Below, one piece after another: positions 1-8,200 of a stretch of 64,000 nucleotides of DNA. Position numbers and translations under genes: made by a program. Each line of letters begins with the position of its first letter. Position 1 is the first letter of the stretch. The DNA comes from Ruminococcus sp. (GTDB lineage: Bacteria; Bacillota; Clostridia; Oscillospirales; Acutalibacteraceae). Location: contig JAFQRC010000013.1 of assembly GCA_017410265.1 (NCBI GenBank), positions 62,001 through 126,000 of the forward strand, written 5' to 3'. The notes beneath the pieces were generated by a model. That model ran no database searches and had not been told where the DNA came from. It saw nothing but the letters and a program-made list of their open reading frames with translations.

Positions 1-445
1 GTATTGCTGGTGGTCCAGGATGCTGTGTGACCATTTTCGCATTAAGTACGTTTGCATTATCTTCAACAATAATCGCAACATGACCTGCACTACCACCAGA
101 TGCAGTCCAACTCCATACAACAATATCACCTGGTTCTACATCCATACTAGAGGAATATGGAATTTTTTGCCAACCTTTTCCTTCTGGTAATGGTTTAGTT
201 GCATATTCACTACCATTTCCTGAAATTGGTGTAACACCTAAAAAGCTATAATAAGCTCTAACCAGTGCAACACACCAACCATCTCCCTGTGTTTTTCCAA
301 CAACAGAATAAAGCCAATTAATCGCCTCAGCTTGTGTTGGAGCTCCTACTTCTGCTATATCTTTTTCAACAGCAAAAGTTGGCACAGCGAAAAACACGCT
401 TGTCACCATAATAAAAGCTAGCAAAAGAGATATTGATTTTTTCAC
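1..445 (-). CDS. Secreted CHAP/NlpC-type cysteine peptidase-like protein (C-terminus beyond window)
   Basis: The GTG start at 445 is set by a strong TAAGGAGG site at 452-459. About 148 codons are visible and the gene runs off the left edge. Residues 1-26 are a signal peptide (Lys-Lys, hydrophobic core, cleavage after PTFA). The mature part has a Cys in GDGWCVALVRAYYSFLG near residue 57 and, about 60 residues later, a His in AGHVAIIVED preceded by EPGDIVVW. This Cys/His spacing and the 'GDIVVW...GHVAII' strand pattern are typical of CHAP and NlpC/P60 peptidoglycan amidohydrolases or endopeptidases. Cell-wall cleavage outside the membrane is therefore inferred from the fold. No dockerin can be seen, but the C-terminus is missing. 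Confidence 0.7.
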   Translation of the reverse strand, partial: MKKSISLLLAFIMVTSVFFAVPTFAVEKDIAEVGAPTQAEAINWLYSVVGKTQGDGWCVALVRAYYSFLGVTPISGNGSEYATKPLPEGKGWQKIPYSSSMDVEPGDIVVWSWTASGGSAGHVAIIVEDNANVLNAKMVTQHPGPPAI

Positions 446-470
446 AAAAATTCCTCCTTAAAAATAAAAA

Positions 471-494
471 ATGCGCCTACCGAAGTAGACGCAC
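471..494. repeat. Short hairpin in the leader of the CHAP-like gene
   Basis: TGCGcCTAC-cgaa-GTAGaCGCA forms a nine-pair stem with one C/A mismatch, just upstream of the ribosome site of the minus-strand CHAP-like gene. It lacks a run of T on the minus strand, so it is not a standard terminator. It could shape the 5' leader. Confidence 0.4.
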
Positions 495-516
495 AAAAAA
501 CGCAAACTCCGATAGT

Positions 517-672
517 CGCCAAACCAATTCAATATAAAGGGCAATAAGCACATCCATATTGTAGAATTTGCATTTTTATCAAATTCAGTATATGGACATG
601 CATAAGAAAATATAACAATCCCTATAAAAAAACAGAAATTGCCCCTTATACTTATATTCAACTGGTTTGGCA
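517..672. repeat. Nested imperfect inverted repeat (MITE-like or structured leader)
   Basis: The outer arms are CGCCAAACCAATTCAATATA (517 on) and its near-complement ending TTCAACTGGTTTGGCA (to 672). Both arms also carry a GGGCAAT/ATTGCCCC segment. Inside lies a second inverted repeat at 551-570 and 580-600 (CATCCATAT..GAATTTG against CAAATTC..ATATGG.CATG). Weak complementarity continues outward to about 500 and 695. An 83-codon frame crosses it but lacks a ribosome site. It could be a degenerate non-autonomous element or a long folded leader of the CHAP-like gene. Confidence 0.5.
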
Positions 673-710
673 CTTTCATCATAACATAGGAGTAACGTAA
701 AATCAACACA

Positions 711-758
711 AAAAATTAGACCCATCATCAAGGAAAATCTCCAAAATGATGGGTCTAA
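711..758 (-). terminator. 13-bp perfect inverted repeat followed by T-run (minus)
   Basis: TTAGACCCATCAT (716-728) and ATGATGGGTCTAA (746-758) are perfect complements around a 17-base loop. On the minus strand a TTTTT run follows at 715-711. This is the third hairpin downstream of the GGGtGRT gene and lies before the CHAP-like gene. Confidence 0.5.
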
Positions 759-778
759 CTATATGAATAGAAATAAGG

Positions 779-804
779 AAGGGAGGGTATAAAAAACCTC
801 CCTT
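779..804. terminator. Hairpin AAGGGAGG/CCTCCCTT
   Basis: An eight-pair stem with a ten-base A/T loop lies between two terminator-like hairpins. The tail is weak, so this is only a possible terminator. Confidence 0.35.
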
Positions 805-828
805 ACAATTATGATATTTATGTTGTAA

Positions 829-856
829 TAACGGACGACCAATAGTCGCCCTACAA
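829..856. repeat. Short interspersed GTAGGGCG-type palindrome
   Basis: Read on the minus strand this is GTAGGGCGACTATTGGTCGTCC, an imperfect palindrome starting with the GTAGGG(G)CG core also seen at about 2835 and 63696. It is probably a small dispersed repeat family. Confidence 0.4.
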
Positions 857-884
857 AAAACACCCCGAGCAAAACTCGGGGTGT
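854..884 (-). terminator. Intrinsic terminator of the GGGtGRT operon
   Basis: The stem ACACCCCGAG-caaaa-CTCGGGGTGT (860-884) is followed on the minus strand by six T. It lies 22 bases past the stop codon of the GGGtGRT gene. Confidence 0.85.
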
Positions 885-905
885 AATATTTACCAAAGGG
901 TAAAA

Positions 906-1907
906 TTATTTCATTGCGTTGTAAACTGCAACAGCACAAGCAACTGTAGCACCAACCATTGGGTTGTTGCCCATACCGATCAAGCCCATCATTTCGACAT
1001 GGGCTGGAACTGATGAAGAACCAGCAAACTGAGCGTCACCGTGCATTCTGCCCATTGTGTCTGTAAGACCGTATGAAGCAGGACCAGCAGCCATGTTGTC
1101 TGGATGGAGTGTACGGCCTGTACCGCCACCACTAGCTACTGAGAAGTACTTAACGCCGTTTTCAAGCGCCCACTTCTTGTATGTACCTGCAACTGGGTGC
1201 TGGAAACGAGTTGGGTTAGTTGAGTTACCTGTGATAGATACACCAACGTTTTCAAACTGCATGATAGCAACGCCTTCTCTAACATCGTCAGCGCCGTAGC
1301 AACGAACAGCAGCTCTCTCGCCCTCTGAGAATGCTTTCTCAGAAACGATTTTGAGCTCGCCTGTGAAGTAATCAAACTCTGTCTCAACAAATGTGAAACC
1401 GTTGATTCTTGAGATAATGTAAGCAGCGTCTTTACCAAGACCGTTAAGGATAACTCTTAAAGGCTCTTTTCTAGCCTTGTTAGCGTTTCTTGCGATACCG
1501 ATAGCACCTTCAGCAGCAGCGAATGACTCGTGACCAGCTAAGAACGCAAAGCACTTTGTCTCTTCTCTAAGGAGCATTGCGCCGAGGTTACCGTGACCGC
1601 GACCAACAGCTCTCTGCTCAGCAACTGAACCAGGGATACAGAAAGCCTCTAAGCCTTCACCGATAGCTTCAGCAGCATCAGCAGCAGTTGTAACACCCTT
1701 CTTGATTGCAACAGCGCAACCGAGAGTGTAAGCCCAACCAGCGTTTTCAAACGCGATTGGCTGAACTTCTTTAACGATGTCATATGGGTTGAAACCCTTA
1801 TCTGTACAAATCTGTAAAGCCTCTTCGAGATTAGCGATACCATACTGAGCAAGGCACTTCTCGATTTTAGGCATTCTTCTTTCCATGCTTTCAAATTTAA
1901 CTGCCAT
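906..1907 (-). CDS. GGGtGRT family protein
   Basis: 333 aa. The ATG at 1907 follows GGAGGAAAT (1911-1919). The family signature is present as ASGGGTGRTLHPD near residue 260. Another conserved glycine-rich stretch is AVGRGHGNLGAMLLREE near residue 101. There is no signal peptide or membrane segment, so it should be cytoplasmic. The biochemical role of this Pfam family is not established. It lies 18 bases downstream of the Fe-S scaffold-like gene and shares its terminator, so the two are almost certainly one operon. A function linked to Fe-S or metal-centre handling is inference from this pairing. The sequence is intact and full length. Confidence 0.9.
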   Translation of the reverse strand: MAVKFESMERRMPKIEKCLAQYGIANLEEALQICTDKGFNPYDIVKEVQPIAFENAGWAYTLGCAVAIKKGVTTAADAAEAIGEGLEAFCIPGSVAEQRAVGRGHGNLGAMLLREETKCFAFLAGHESFAAAEGAIGIARNANKARKEPLRVILNGLGKDAAYIISRINGFTFVETEFDYFTGELKIVSEKAFSEGERAAVRCYGADDVREGVAIMQFENVGVSITGNSTNPTRFQHPVAGTYKKWALENGVKYFSVASGGGTGRTLHPDNMAAGPASYGLTDTMGRMHGDAQFAGSSSVPAHVEMMGLIGMGNNPMVGATVACAVAVYNAMK

Positions 1908-1925
1908 GTCGATTTCCTCCTTGCC

Positions 1926-2618
1926 TTATTCTTCTCTTGGGTCAATGTACTTAGCAGCGTTGTCAAAACGGCCGTACTGACCAATGTTGTTCTTATATGC
2001 CTCGTCAGGTGACATACCGTGACGGATATCCTCCATCATCTTGCCTACCTTAACGAACTGATAACCGATAACTTCGTCGTTCTCATCAAGAGCTGTCTTT
2101 AAGACATAACCCTCAGCCATTTCCATGTAACGAACGCCCTTAGCTTTTGTTGAGTACATTGTACCAACCTGAGATCTAAGACCCTTGCCGAGGTCCTCAA
2201 GACCTGCGCCGATTGGAAGACCGTCTTCAGAGAAAGCGGTCTGTGTACGACCATAAGCGAGCTGTTCGAAGATGTTTCTCATAGCTGTGTTGATAGCGTC
2301 ACAAACAAGGTCTGTGTTGAGGCACTCAAGGAGAGTTTTGCCAGGTAAGATTTCAGCAGCCATAGCAGCTGAATGAGTCATACCTGAACAGCCGATAGTT
2401 TCTACTAAAGCTTCCTCAACAATACCGTCTTTAACATTGAGTGTTAACTTACAAGTACCCTGCTGTGGAGCACACCAGCCGATACCGTGTGAAAGACCAC
2501 AAATATCTTTGATTTCATAAGATTTTACCCATCTGCCCTCTTCAGGGATAGGTGCAGGACCGTGCTTAGGGCCCTTTGCTACAGTACACATTTTTTCAAC
2601 TTCGTGTGAATAAATCAT
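1926..2618 (-). CDS. Iron-sulfur cluster assembly scaffold-like protein (NifU/IscU-type) paired with GGGtGRT
   Basis: 230 aa. The start at 2618 (MIYSHEVEK) is chosen because AGGAG lies 8 bases upstream; a longer frame exists but has no ribosome site. Cysteines suited to cluster or metal binding are KDICGLSHGIGWCAPQQGTC (residues about 40-60) and the IscU-like VETIGCSGMTHSAAMAAE near residue 76, which resembles the NifU_N segment. Residues 90-125 (LNTDLVCDAINTAMRNIFEQ) continue the scaffold-like fold. It probably assembles or transfers an Fe-S cluster in the cytoplasm. The tight operon with the GGGtGRT gene is a recurring pairing in anaerobes by my recollection. Client proteins are unknown. 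Confidence 0.8.
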   Translation of the reverse strand: MIYSHEVEKMCTVAKGPKHGPAPIPEEGRWVKSYEIKDICGLSHGIGWCAPQQGTCKLTLNVKDGIVEEALVETIGCSGMTHSAAMAAEILPGKTLLECLNTDLVCDAINTAMRNIFEQLAYGRTQTAFSEDGLPIGAGLEDLGKGLRSQVGTMYSTKAKGVRYMEMAEGYVLKTALDENDEVIGYQFVKVGKMMEDIRHGMSPDEAYKNNIGQYGRFDNAAKYIDPREE

Positions 2619-2805
2619 TGTACTAACTCCTTTCAGAATTTCTTGATGAGACAAACTCATACGCCTACATTATAAAACACATCTTCAATTTATTCAAGAT
2701 GTTTTGTGCCGTGATTTGGAAAAATCGTGAAAAAATTATCGAAAATTCAAATCAATAATAAAGACGAACATAAAAAAAGAATGTCGCACAGCTTCTTATT
2801 TGCGG

Positions 2806-3073
2806 TAAATTGTAATTTAGTGAACCACCAATCGTAGGGGCGATTCACGAATTGCCCGCCGTGCGTAGCACCAACAGGACTACAAATCAGGCTTCCCCTG
2901 TTTTTATCAGGGGAGGCTCCGCCGTAGGCGGTGGTGAGGTAAAAACGCTTGATAACAGCAATGCAATTGATTGAGCACCAACGTTTTCAACCTCATCCGT
3001 CACCTAACGGTGCCACCTTCCCCATTCTCGGGGAAGGCTTTACGTTTCGTTAATTAACTAAACTATAATTTAG
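2806..3073. repeat. Composite inverted-repeat element filling a 537-base gene-free gap
   Basis: Gap 2619-3155 contains no gene. Two copies of a ~52-base hairpin-forming repeat face each other at 2889-2940 and 2989-3041. Each has a CTTCCCC/GGGGAAG-type stem plus a GTGAGGT or CCTCATC end. Outside them, AAATTGTAATTTAGT (2807-2821) and ACTAAACTATAATTTA (3058-3073) are near-complements and look like terminal inverted repeats. A GTAGGGGCG palindrome sits at 2834-2866. The CCTCATCCGTCACC and CACCTTCCCC strings resemble dispersed repeats common in Clostridiales genomes. This is likely a non-mobile remnant or MITE-type element. Confidence 0.6.
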
Positions 3074-3155
3074 AATAAATGGGATGTCTTACTACTTCAC
3101 CGAGCAAGACATCCCATAGCCATATATTTTCCACTTATCATTCGAATTTCTTCTC

Positions 3156-3632
3156 TTAACTGCATTTATTTAGGTGTCGCAAATTCATGCCGAGTGCAAA
3201 AATCAAAAACATCTGCAAAACCAGCAATATGAGTACATACGGAACAAAAAGCAAAATAAAACTAACAAGTATATTTGCACAGATAAGCACTATAAAACCG
3301 ATAGCCACCGGCTTTCCCCACGATTTATACAAGCCCAGTGCTAAAAATATGAGTAAAATACTAATAATAAACACCGATACTTGAATCACAAAATTCCTCT
3401 GTTGCATCTGCACAGACGGGTCAAGGTCCATCAAAAACACATCGGTTATCATAAATCTGTAATTATAGCAAATCGAGAAAACAAAATCACCTACAGCACC
3501 ATAAGTTAAATTCGGAGCTACGTTCTCTAATATTACTCCACTATAACATACGGCTGTGTTAATAAGCATCCACATCATTATAATAAAACTGATATGTTGC
3601 CAGATAGAAGCCTTCATCTTCTTATTCTTCAT
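3156..3632 (-). CDS. Small polytopic membrane protein of unknown family
   Basis: 158 aa with the start at MKNKKMKAS, preceded by GCGAGGTG. Four hydrophobic stretches are visible (about residues 12-34, 78-100, 106-128 and 130-152), so it is an integral membrane protein with a short basic N-terminus. I do not recognise the family; a DUF2975-like protein is possible but not supported by a clear motif. It is the last gene on the minus strand after the LytTR and DUF3021 genes and 72 bases from the latter. It may belong to the same regulated membrane cluster. No catalytic motif is seen. Confidence 0.6.
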   Translation of the reverse strand: MKNKKMKASIWQHISFIIMMWMLINTAVCYSGVILENVAPNLTYGAVGDFVFSICYNYRFMITDVFLMDLDPSVQMQQRNFVIQVSVFIISILLIFLALGLYKSWGKPVAIGFIVLICANILVSFILLFVPYVLILLVLQMFLIFALGMNLRHLNKCS

Positions 3633-3704
3633 AAAAAGCACCTCGCTTTGTCCGCTTAAATTATAGCAAACTGAAAACGAGGTGTCCATAATATGTGGAA
3701 ATTT

Positions 3705-4100
3705 TTACTTTTTGCTCAATGCATCGTTAGCTTTTTTAGCGTTCTTTCTCATTGAGATTACGCTAATCGAATAAATAGCTGCGTATACTATTACGAATAC
3801 CGGAGCTACTGAAGGTAAAATCTCGAATACACTGTCAGCGTAGCCGATAACCCAACAAGCACCTACTGTGATAAAAAGACAGCCGATACAGTGTAAAACT
3901 GTAGCAAGAATAAGATTCATTTTCTCGTTTGAAAATGTCACAACTGACAGCACACCGAAAAGTGCTGAAGCTACTGTCCATACTAAAAACTCTTTAATAA
4001 CTTCGTTCCAGCCACCGATACAAACCATACAAATAATTGTAATAGGGATACCGATACCAATACCTGTGAGAATCGCAATAAGTAAATCTTTTAATTTCAT
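3705..4100 (-). CDS. DUF3021 family membrane protein
   Basis: 131 aa with AAGGAGGAAATT just before the ATG. There are four predicted membrane helices (about residues 5-30, 38-56, 62-84, 92-114) and a basic Lys/Arg tail. The size, the four-helix layout and its position directly behind a LytTR regulator match DUF3021 proteins. These are typically the membrane partner, often inhibitory, of such regulators. The LytTR gene ends 13 bases upstream, so the two are co-transcribed. Sensing or anti-activator function is inferred from this pairing only. Confidence 0.8.
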   Translation of the reverse strand: MKLKDLLIAILTGIGIGIPITIICMVCIGGWNEVIKEFLVWTVASALFGVLSVVTFSNEKMNLILATVLHCIGCLFITVGACWVIGYADSVFEILPSVAPVFVIVYAAIYSISVISMRKNAKKANDALSKK

Positions 4101-4113
4101 AATAATTTCCTCC

Positions 4114-4557
4114 TTAAATTTTGCTTTTAAACTCTTTGAAAAATTTTCTTGAAATAGTCAATATCTCTTTGCTGTTTTTAAGTCTTAGGGTATAGTTACC
4201 CGAAAACTCCGCCTGCACCGATTTTACGAATTCAATATTTACGAGTGTTCCTTTGTTTATCTGTACAAACGATGAAGCACTTAACATATCTTTTAGCTCA
4301 TACAGCTTCTTTTTAGCGTCGTATCTATCAGTAAGAGTCACAACCTCCACCTTTGAACCCGACACTTCTATGTAGACTACTTCACCTATATCGACCAAAA
4401 ATTGTTCGTCCTCTTTGTATAGCAAGAGTTTTTTTGTACTACTGACATTTTTACTTTTAACGAACTCAAGAAGTGCTTCAACCTCGGGATTTGAGATATC
4501 ACCTCTTATTATTACTTCAGTTTCAGCGACACTTGCTGACTCGAATGTTACTTTCAT
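4114..4557 (-). CDS. LytTR-domain transcriptional regulator
   Basis: 147 aa. The start at 4557 (MKVTFESAS) has AGAGGTG upstream. The C-terminal two thirds (about 45-145) is a LytTR DNA-binding domain, shown by EVVYIEVSGSKVEVVT, LYELKDMLSASSFVQINKG and LRLKNSKEILTISRKF. There is no receiver domain, so activity must be controlled another way. The adjacent DUF3021 membrane protein is the likely partner. LytTR proteins bind direct repeats upstream of their own and target operons, and they often control membrane proteins, bacteriocins or surface functions. Confidence 0.9.
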   Translation of the reverse strand: MKVTFESASVAETEVIIRGDISNPEVEALLEFVKSKNVSSTKKLLLYKEDEQFLVDIGEVVYIEVSGSKVEVVTLTDRYDAKKKLYELKDMLSASSFVQINKGTLVNIEFVKSVQAEFSGNYTLRLKNSKEILTISRKFFKEFKSKI

Positions 4558-4680
4558 TTTGTTCACCTCTGTTTCTTTTGTGGCTTTATTATACATAACA
4601 AATTTAGTTTTGTCACAGTTTTTTGCCAAGTGGTCTAAAACAACGTGTAAACTGCAATTTTTTACACCTGAATTTCAACA

Positions 4681-4863
4681 TTAACTGTTCTTATCCATTA
4701 ACAGCGCTACACCTGAGCCTGCGACACCGATACCGAGCATCGTAACAGCAGTTTGGGTATCGAGTTTGTTCATAATCGATAGAGCTACAACCGCAACGCC
4801 CATAGCAAGTGTAACAGCCTTAAAAATAAGTCTGATTAACTCCTTAACATTGTTTTTCTTCAT
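4681..4863 (-). CDS. 60-residue two-helix membrane peptide, unknown
   Basis: The ATG at 4863 sits 8 bases after GGAGG; an in-frame ATG two codons earlier is too close to that site. The product begins MKKNNVKEL and has two hydrophobic helices (about 12-28 and 36-53) with a glycine-rich second one (GIGVAGSGVALL), ending MDKNS. It could be a small membrane regulator or a bacteriocin-like peptide, but there is no double-glycine leader and no immunity or export gene next to it. It lies 123 bases upstream of the LytTR gene on the same strand. Confidence 0.55.
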   Translation of the reverse strand: MKKNNVKELIRLIFKAVTLAMGVAVVALSIMNKLDTQTAVTMLGIGVAGSGVALLMDKNS

Positions 4864-5267
4864 TTTCATATCCTCCGAATTTTTCTGTTCGTTTGAACTG
4901 TCCACAGTATATGATAAAAACTCTTTTTTGTATCGCATTTATCGCCCAGTGGTAAAAAATGCGTGCCAAGATGCAAAAATCGGTCCATAAAATGGATAAC
5001 ACACAAATAAGATATAACAAAAAAGCGCCATCAGCTATAAAAGATAATTTTTCGCCATACGGTTACACTTATTTATCCTGTGCTTTTCGCTCTTTGGATA
5101 CAATCACAAAAAGCCTTAATAAAATCTGTGTATTATGTTTATAGAATTGTTTTTTACTTTAATGTATACTGTATTTGTAATAGTTTAGCTATCAGTTTAG
5201 TTATCCGTCTACTGATTACAAAACTGCCATAATTCTAAACTTTTAACAACATTATGAGGTGAACAAT
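4864..5267. other. 404-base intergenic region, mostly featureless
   Basis: A divergent gap between the small membrane peptide and the first CotH gene. It is A/T-rich. The only structure noticed is a 12-base direct repeat, AGTTTAGCTATC then AGTTTAGTTATC, at about 5183-5206, flanked by TGTAAT and ATTACA. Promoters for both flanking genes must be here, but no convincing -35/-10 pair could be assigned. Confidence 0.5.
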
Positions 5268-8200
5268 ATGAAAAAATTTGTGTCCCTGTTGCTCACTGTG
5301 TTGATGGTTATTTCCGTCTTCACTCTTTTACCATCATCAGCTGAAGAAGTAGCTACCTTCAAAGAAGGTGATACTCTTTATATGAAGATTGTATCCCCTG
5401 CTGAATGGATAAGCAGCAACGCAATTATGTACGCAAACTTTACTGAATACTCCCGTGCGGACAACGGTGGTGTTTCTGTCATCATCGCTGATGCTGACAA
5501 ATCACAGTACGACCCCCGCACAGGTGTTGAGTACATCGCTGACAAGGGTGTATACCAATACACTGTCACTTCAGAAGACGAGGGCAAAACCGCTATGCGT
5601 TTCTGGCGCGGTAACGATGTAAAACTGTGGAACTGCTCCATTGTGCTTACCGCTGAAGACTACGCTTCAGGCTACAATATGGTCACTATAGACGGCGGTG
5701 CAACATGGGACGATATGGGCGAAAAGCTTTCATACTACGACCTTGATGTAAAGCCTGAGCTCACCCTTTCTGCAGAAAAAGGTGAAATCGGCGATACATT
5801 TACTGCTACTGTTGAGCTCAGTGAAATCGAAAATGTTACATATACATACAAAATCACAGCTAACGGTGAAGTAGTAAGTGATACAAAGACTTACTCTTTC
5901 ACAGCTACCAAAAACGGCGCTGTTTCTATTTCTGTATCTGTAACAGCTACTGACGCAAACGGCAAGGTGCTCGGTATGGGTAGTGACACCGCTACTGTTA
6001 CAATCGGCACCCCTGCTGTCACAGCAGCAACCGCAAACGGTGTAACAGGCCTATTTGCGCACGCATATTCCGCTGACTCAACAGAGAGCGAAGCGTGGGT
6101 AAGATGGTATGATAAAGACGGCACACGCTACTTCCTCATGCCAACCTGCACAGACGAAAATCAGGTTCAGATTTACAACGCTTATTCTACAGATATGAAT
6201 ATCAACGGTGTTACTATCGCTCCTGCTACAATCGGCACAGTAAACTATACTGAAGGTAAAGAGTACACCGTAACAGGTAACAATAAAACCTACACAGCTG
6301 TATTTATGCGTTCAAGCGCAGAGGCTGCTGTGTTTGTTAACAACCCATCAGACTTTAATGGCGAGGACCTCTGGGGTTACCTCACAGCAAACAAAGAAAA
6401 CTACACTTCGGCAACTGCGGCTACCTTAGACGATGAGGGCAACCTCGACTCAACAGGTATCAAGAAAATCAAAGGCAGAGGTAACACCTCGTGGAATGCC
6501 TCCAAAAAGGGCTTTAACATCACCTTTGACAGCGCTATTTCCCTCGATGGTATGCAAAAGTGCAAGAAGTTTTCTATCATCTCTAACTTCCAGGACCCTG
6601 CACTCGCCCGAAATAGAATTCTCTATGATTTGGGTGACGCAGTTGGCGTACCTTACGCTTCTGACTCCCGCTTTACAGAAATTTATTTCAACGGCGTGTA
6701 CCTTGGCAACTATATGATGTGCGAAAAAGTCGATGTCGGCAAGAACACTCTCATTCCTGACGTTGATGAGGAAGATTACTTCAACTACCTCGACGGCTCA
6801 CAGGAAGGTTTCTCATTTGTATGCGAAATCGACAACGCTCCGTCTGAAGATGATTTCTCTATCACAATGGACAACAGAAACCGTGTAACAATCAAAGCCC
6901 CTGAGCTTGCTACAAACGACCCTGATTATAACACCGTCAAGAGCTACATCAAAGATAAATACGACACAATGTGGAACAAGATTACATCAAACGCAAGTGA
7001 TGTAAACGACTACATTGACATTGAATCCCTCGCTCAGGTTTATCTCATCAACGAATTCGGCAAAAACTGGGACTCAGGCGCAGGCAGCTTCTACTTTGTA
7101 TATAAACCCGATGAAACAGGTCACTACAAATTCTTTGCTTCTCCTGTATGGGACTATGACAACTCTTTAGGCAATGCTGACGGCGTATCCTCTGACCTAA
7201 GTGAACTGGGTATCAAGGATTACACAAAGCCAACAGGCTGGTTCTCAAGCCTCAAGGGTGGATACAGCGGACCTAACTTCCTGTCAGGTTCTATCCAGAG
7301 CTGTGACGCATTAAACGAAACTATCCCGAGAGTTTGGTTTGAGCAGTTTATCCCTGCACTTGAAAAACAGCTTAACGGCACAGGTCTTGATAACACTGAG
7401 CTCTACTCTTATGATGTTTATCTTTCATTCCTCAGAAAGAGCGCAGATATGAACTACATCCGTTGGAATATGTCAACAGACGCTGGTTGGATTGCTGACC
7501 ACTCATCTCTCACTCAGAGTCACGCTACATATACATACAATGAATACGGTCAGGTAACAGATGTTGATTATTCACAGGATTCACGCGCTACATCATATAC
7601 AAAGTATGATTTCAACGCTGAATATCAGTATATGCTCGATTGGGCAAATTCCCGCGCAGCATGGTTGTCAAATGAATATTTTGATGATTACACACCATCA
7701 GAGATTATCCCTACCGAGCCACCTACTGAACCACCGACCGAAGCACCTACTGACCCTGTTCTTCCTGATGCCGAGCCAGAGCTTGATTTATCAAATGCAA
7801 TCGCTGCTTGGCAATTCGACCCAAGCGGTAAAACAGCTGAAGAAAAGCTTAAAGAATATGGTTCAGGCGACGAAGGCTATGCTGCAACATACGGCGAAGG
7901 CAAACTGAGCGGTACAGTTGACGGTACCAATATGCGTTCCCTTGAATGGTCAGTTGCAGAATACGGCACAAATGGCGTGAATATGGTTCCTCTTATGGCT
8001 GCGGGCTCAAAGAATCTTTGGGGCACTCCATATGTTCAGTTTGAGATTTCCACCTCAGGTTATGAGAACATCAGCTTTACAGCATATATGGCAGGTTCAA
8101 AGAAATGTCCTGCTAGTTGGAAAATGCAGTACAGTTTTGACGGCGAAACCTTTGTAGATATCGAAGACGCTGTTGCTACTATTGAAATGGATAAGCGCAA

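Noticed and set aside
458..709. 83-codon minus-strand frame across the nested inverted repeat
   Set aside because: No ribosome site, composed of hairpin arms, and hydrophobic-Cys composition typical of A/T-rich non-coding frames.
4959..5144. 61-codon plus-strand frame in the gap before CotH1
   Set aside because: No ribosome site, no recognisable composition, and overlaps the promoter area of the minus-strand gene.
5259..5267. Upstream GTG as start of CotH1
   Set aside because: It overlaps the GAGGTG ribosome site serving the ATG at 5268.
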